Shown here: in pieces, positions 62,777 through 64,000 of the stretch
Layout of the letters: the number at the start of each line of letters is the position of its first letter
Position numbering within the stretch: position 1 is the stretch's first letter
Source of the DNA: UBA5793 sp040255465
GTDB lineage: Bacteria; Planctomycetota; Phycisphaerae; Phycisphaerales; UBA5793
Length of the DNA: 64,000 nt
Assembly: GCA_040255465.1 (NCBI GenBank)
Contig: JBDZVA010000003.1
Coordinates: 813,198-877,197 of the forward strand
Direction of reading: 5' to 3'
Program-made: the position numbers and the translations under genes
The notes under the pieces: model-generated
What the model saw: only the letters and a program-made list of their open reading frames with translations
Databases searched by the model: none
Told to the model about the DNA's origin: nothing

Positions 62777-62986
62777 ATGCCCCTCGGCTCCGCCGCCACC
62801 CTCCGCAGACTCGGCCGACGCGCCATCGGCTGCCTCTTCCTCGGCGCGATCCTGCAATACGCCGTCGCCGCCGCGTTCGGAATGGGCCGTTCATACGGCG
62901 ACGCGGGCGGGGAGTGGATGATCATGAGCGAAGAACAGAGAGGAGCTGTCTGTTGGATTCAGCAAGTAGCGTGCGTCCCAACGTAG
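62777..62986 (+). pseudogene. Truncated copy of the zinc-ribbon membrane protein gene
   Basis: The first 36 or so codons (MPLGSAATLRRLGRRAI, GCLFLGAILQYAVAAAFGMG) are homologous to the gene at 61524, including the membrane segment. Then the homology ends and 33 unrelated codons run to a stop. The extracytoplasmic domain and zinc ribbon are missing. An open frame of 69 codons remains, so a short membrane peptide could be made, but I read it as a gene remnant. Confidence 0.75.
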
Positions 62987-63385
62987 GGTGGCGATAAGCG
63001 CCGCTCTGGAAGCGCATCCCACCGGGTTGGACACTCGATCTCGCGCTGCGGCGACTTCGCTTCGACTCACTTCTTCTCCTCCGTGCACTTGGCCCGCAAC
63101 CCCTCGAACCATGCCCCGTCTCTTCCCGCCGATCATCCGATTCGCTCCTCGTTCTCCCTTGCACCAACATACCAGAAAACCCGCCAGACTGCAAGCCAAT
63201 TCCGGGGAATCTGACAATGGAATCCATTGCGGCGTCTCGATCGCGTGGCATCGAACGCCGCAGCCCCGGGCGGAGATCGATGTCGGGGCTGATAACAGTC
63301 CCGGCGACCTCGGCCCGTCGACACTGAACCCGTGCCCAAAGCGACAAGCGTTCAGCGCCACTCGAATCCCGCCGCTTCACGTCGC
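62987..63385. other. Gene-free stretch
   Basis: I see no gene on either strand. The open frames present have arginine- and serine-rich translations without family features. The stretch separates the truncated membrane gene from the MITE-like element. Confidence 0.5.
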
Positions 63386-63538
63386 GGGGTGCCATGCTTC
63401 ATCGGCTCCCTGGCCTGAGCCGCGTCGAAGGCTGCGTGAAGCATGACGAGCGGGCAACGGCCTGCGAGCGTGCTCTCTCTTGGACGCTCATCGCGCCATC
63501 GCATGCTTCGCCCGAAGCGGCTCGAAGCATGGCACCCC
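63386..63538. repeat. MITE-like element with 15-base terminal inverted repeats
   Basis: The 153-base segment begins GGGGTGCCATGCTTC and ends with its exact complement GAAGCATGGCACCCC. Internal GAAGCATG and GCATGCTTC copies add secondary structure. No reading frame is conserved. A shortened relative lies at 61355-61391. No clear target-site duplication is visible at the edges (CGTCGC on one side, CCAAAC on the other). Confidence 0.65.
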
Positions 63539-63540
63539 CA

Positions 63541-64000
63541 AACCCGCCGGGCCCGCGCCGAGCCTTGTCCCGACCTACGCCCCGATCCAACGGCCTCTCT
63601 CCGCGATCTCTGCGATCTCTGCGGTAAATTGCCTTTCTCCTGCATTCCCACCCAATCCGATGCTTATCTTCGTGCCCTCTTCGTGTCTTGGCGTCCTTCG
63701 TGGTGAAAAACTTCGCCTCCCGCACACACGCGCACCATCCAAACTGCATCCCGTGCGCGGCTTTCTCGAAAACGCAAAAAAGTTGAGCAAAACTCAAAAT
63801 CACCCCCCTCAGAAAAATGAAAATCGACGAAAATTCCTGATTCGTCCCGCACAGAGGCGCTCATTTACACGGAAGCGCTTCGAAGCGCGCACCAGCGCTC
63901 AAAAATTCGCGCACAGGAGCGCTCCGGCGCGCATGAAAAGTTCCGGACATGGTGCATCTCCGTGTTGGCACGCGTTTTGCGTTGCAGATTTTTCAGAATC
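63541..64000 (-). repeat. Large dispersed repeat, copy B (cut by the window end)
   Basis: The reverse complement of this segment matches 19231-19742 in the same order: iterated GAGCGC/GTGC part, the identical 85-base block (63778-63862), the GTGCGCGTGTGTGCGG stretch, a TTCACCACGAAGGACGCCAA-type part, then GTAGGTCGGGACAAGGCT and GGCCCGGCGGGTT. The core is nearly identical, the distal part diverged. The copy may continue past base 64000. Confidence 0.85.

Overview
The window looks like a chromosomal segment of a GC-rich member of the Planctomycetota, probably close to the Phycisphaerae. This rests on gene content read by eye: a Ser/Thr kinase fused to kinesin-light-chain-type TPRs, several small membrane proteins ending in a CxxC...CPECG zinc ribbon, a fibro-slime-type secreted protein, an FG-GAP secreted protein, a system II (ResB/CcsA) cytochrome c pathway, and rpsL-rpsG without fusA/tuf behind them. 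The high GC and strong codon bias create many long antisense reading frames, which I left out. I see no rRNA, tRNA or CRISPR array.

Layout. 1-2.2 kb: pyrH and uppP. 2.2-4.3 kb: an accessory patch with a RAYT-type transposase among REP-like palindromes and two hypothetical proteins. 4.4-7.6 kb: a zinc alcohol dehydrogenase-like oxidoreductase with a HEAT-repeat lipoprotein, and a lone M16 peptidase homologue without its zinc motif. 7.6-9.3 kb: a tightly overlapping three-gene operon headed by a TIGR04255-type protein, the best candidate here for an undescribed system. 9.4-12 kb: small membrane proteins and a class II aldolase. 12.1-12.7 kb: a DUF433/DUF5615 toxin-antitoxin-like pair. 12.7-15.6 kb: speA and speB (arginine to agmatine to putrescine). 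15.6-18.8 kb: a Gfo/Idh/MocA oxidoreductase, an exported hypothetical protein, rpsG and rpsL.

18.8-20.1 kb is gene-poor and repeat-rich. It holds one copy of a large dispersed repeat whose inverted partner closes the window (63.5-64 kb); both copies lie near truncated copies of one membrane-protein gene. 20.2-24.2 kb: an FG-GAP secreted protein, a methyltransferase remnant, tandem repeats and radA, which carries an in-frame repeat insertion like the one in uppP. 24.2-31.5 kb: two SpoIIE-type phosphatases in one operon, a large TPR protein, a methyltransferase, an LEA-type lipoprotein and a small membrane protein. 31.6-42.1 kb: a 1,387-residue PQQ-propeller protein, a small hypothetical protein, the kinase-TPR protein and a pair of CNNM/CBS membrane proteins. 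42.2-50.8 kb, reverse strand: MoxR ATPase, SIMPL protein, zinc-ribbon membrane protein, CcsA, ResB, amidohydrolase. 51-55.2 kb: OmpA-like lipoprotein, Cu/Zn superoxide dismutase, DUF6065-like protein, ribosomal protein S1. 55.6-62.8 kb: a sugar-phosphate transferase fused to a degenerate MraY/WecA-like membrane domain, cysK, a fibro-slime protein, murA and zinc-ribbon membrane proteins, one intact and two damaged.

The envelope theme is strong: uppP, murA and the sugar transferase all act in or around undecaprenyl-phosphate and peptidoglycan chemistry. A second theme is short palindromic repeats, which sit between genes, in terminators, and inside two housekeeping coding sequences.
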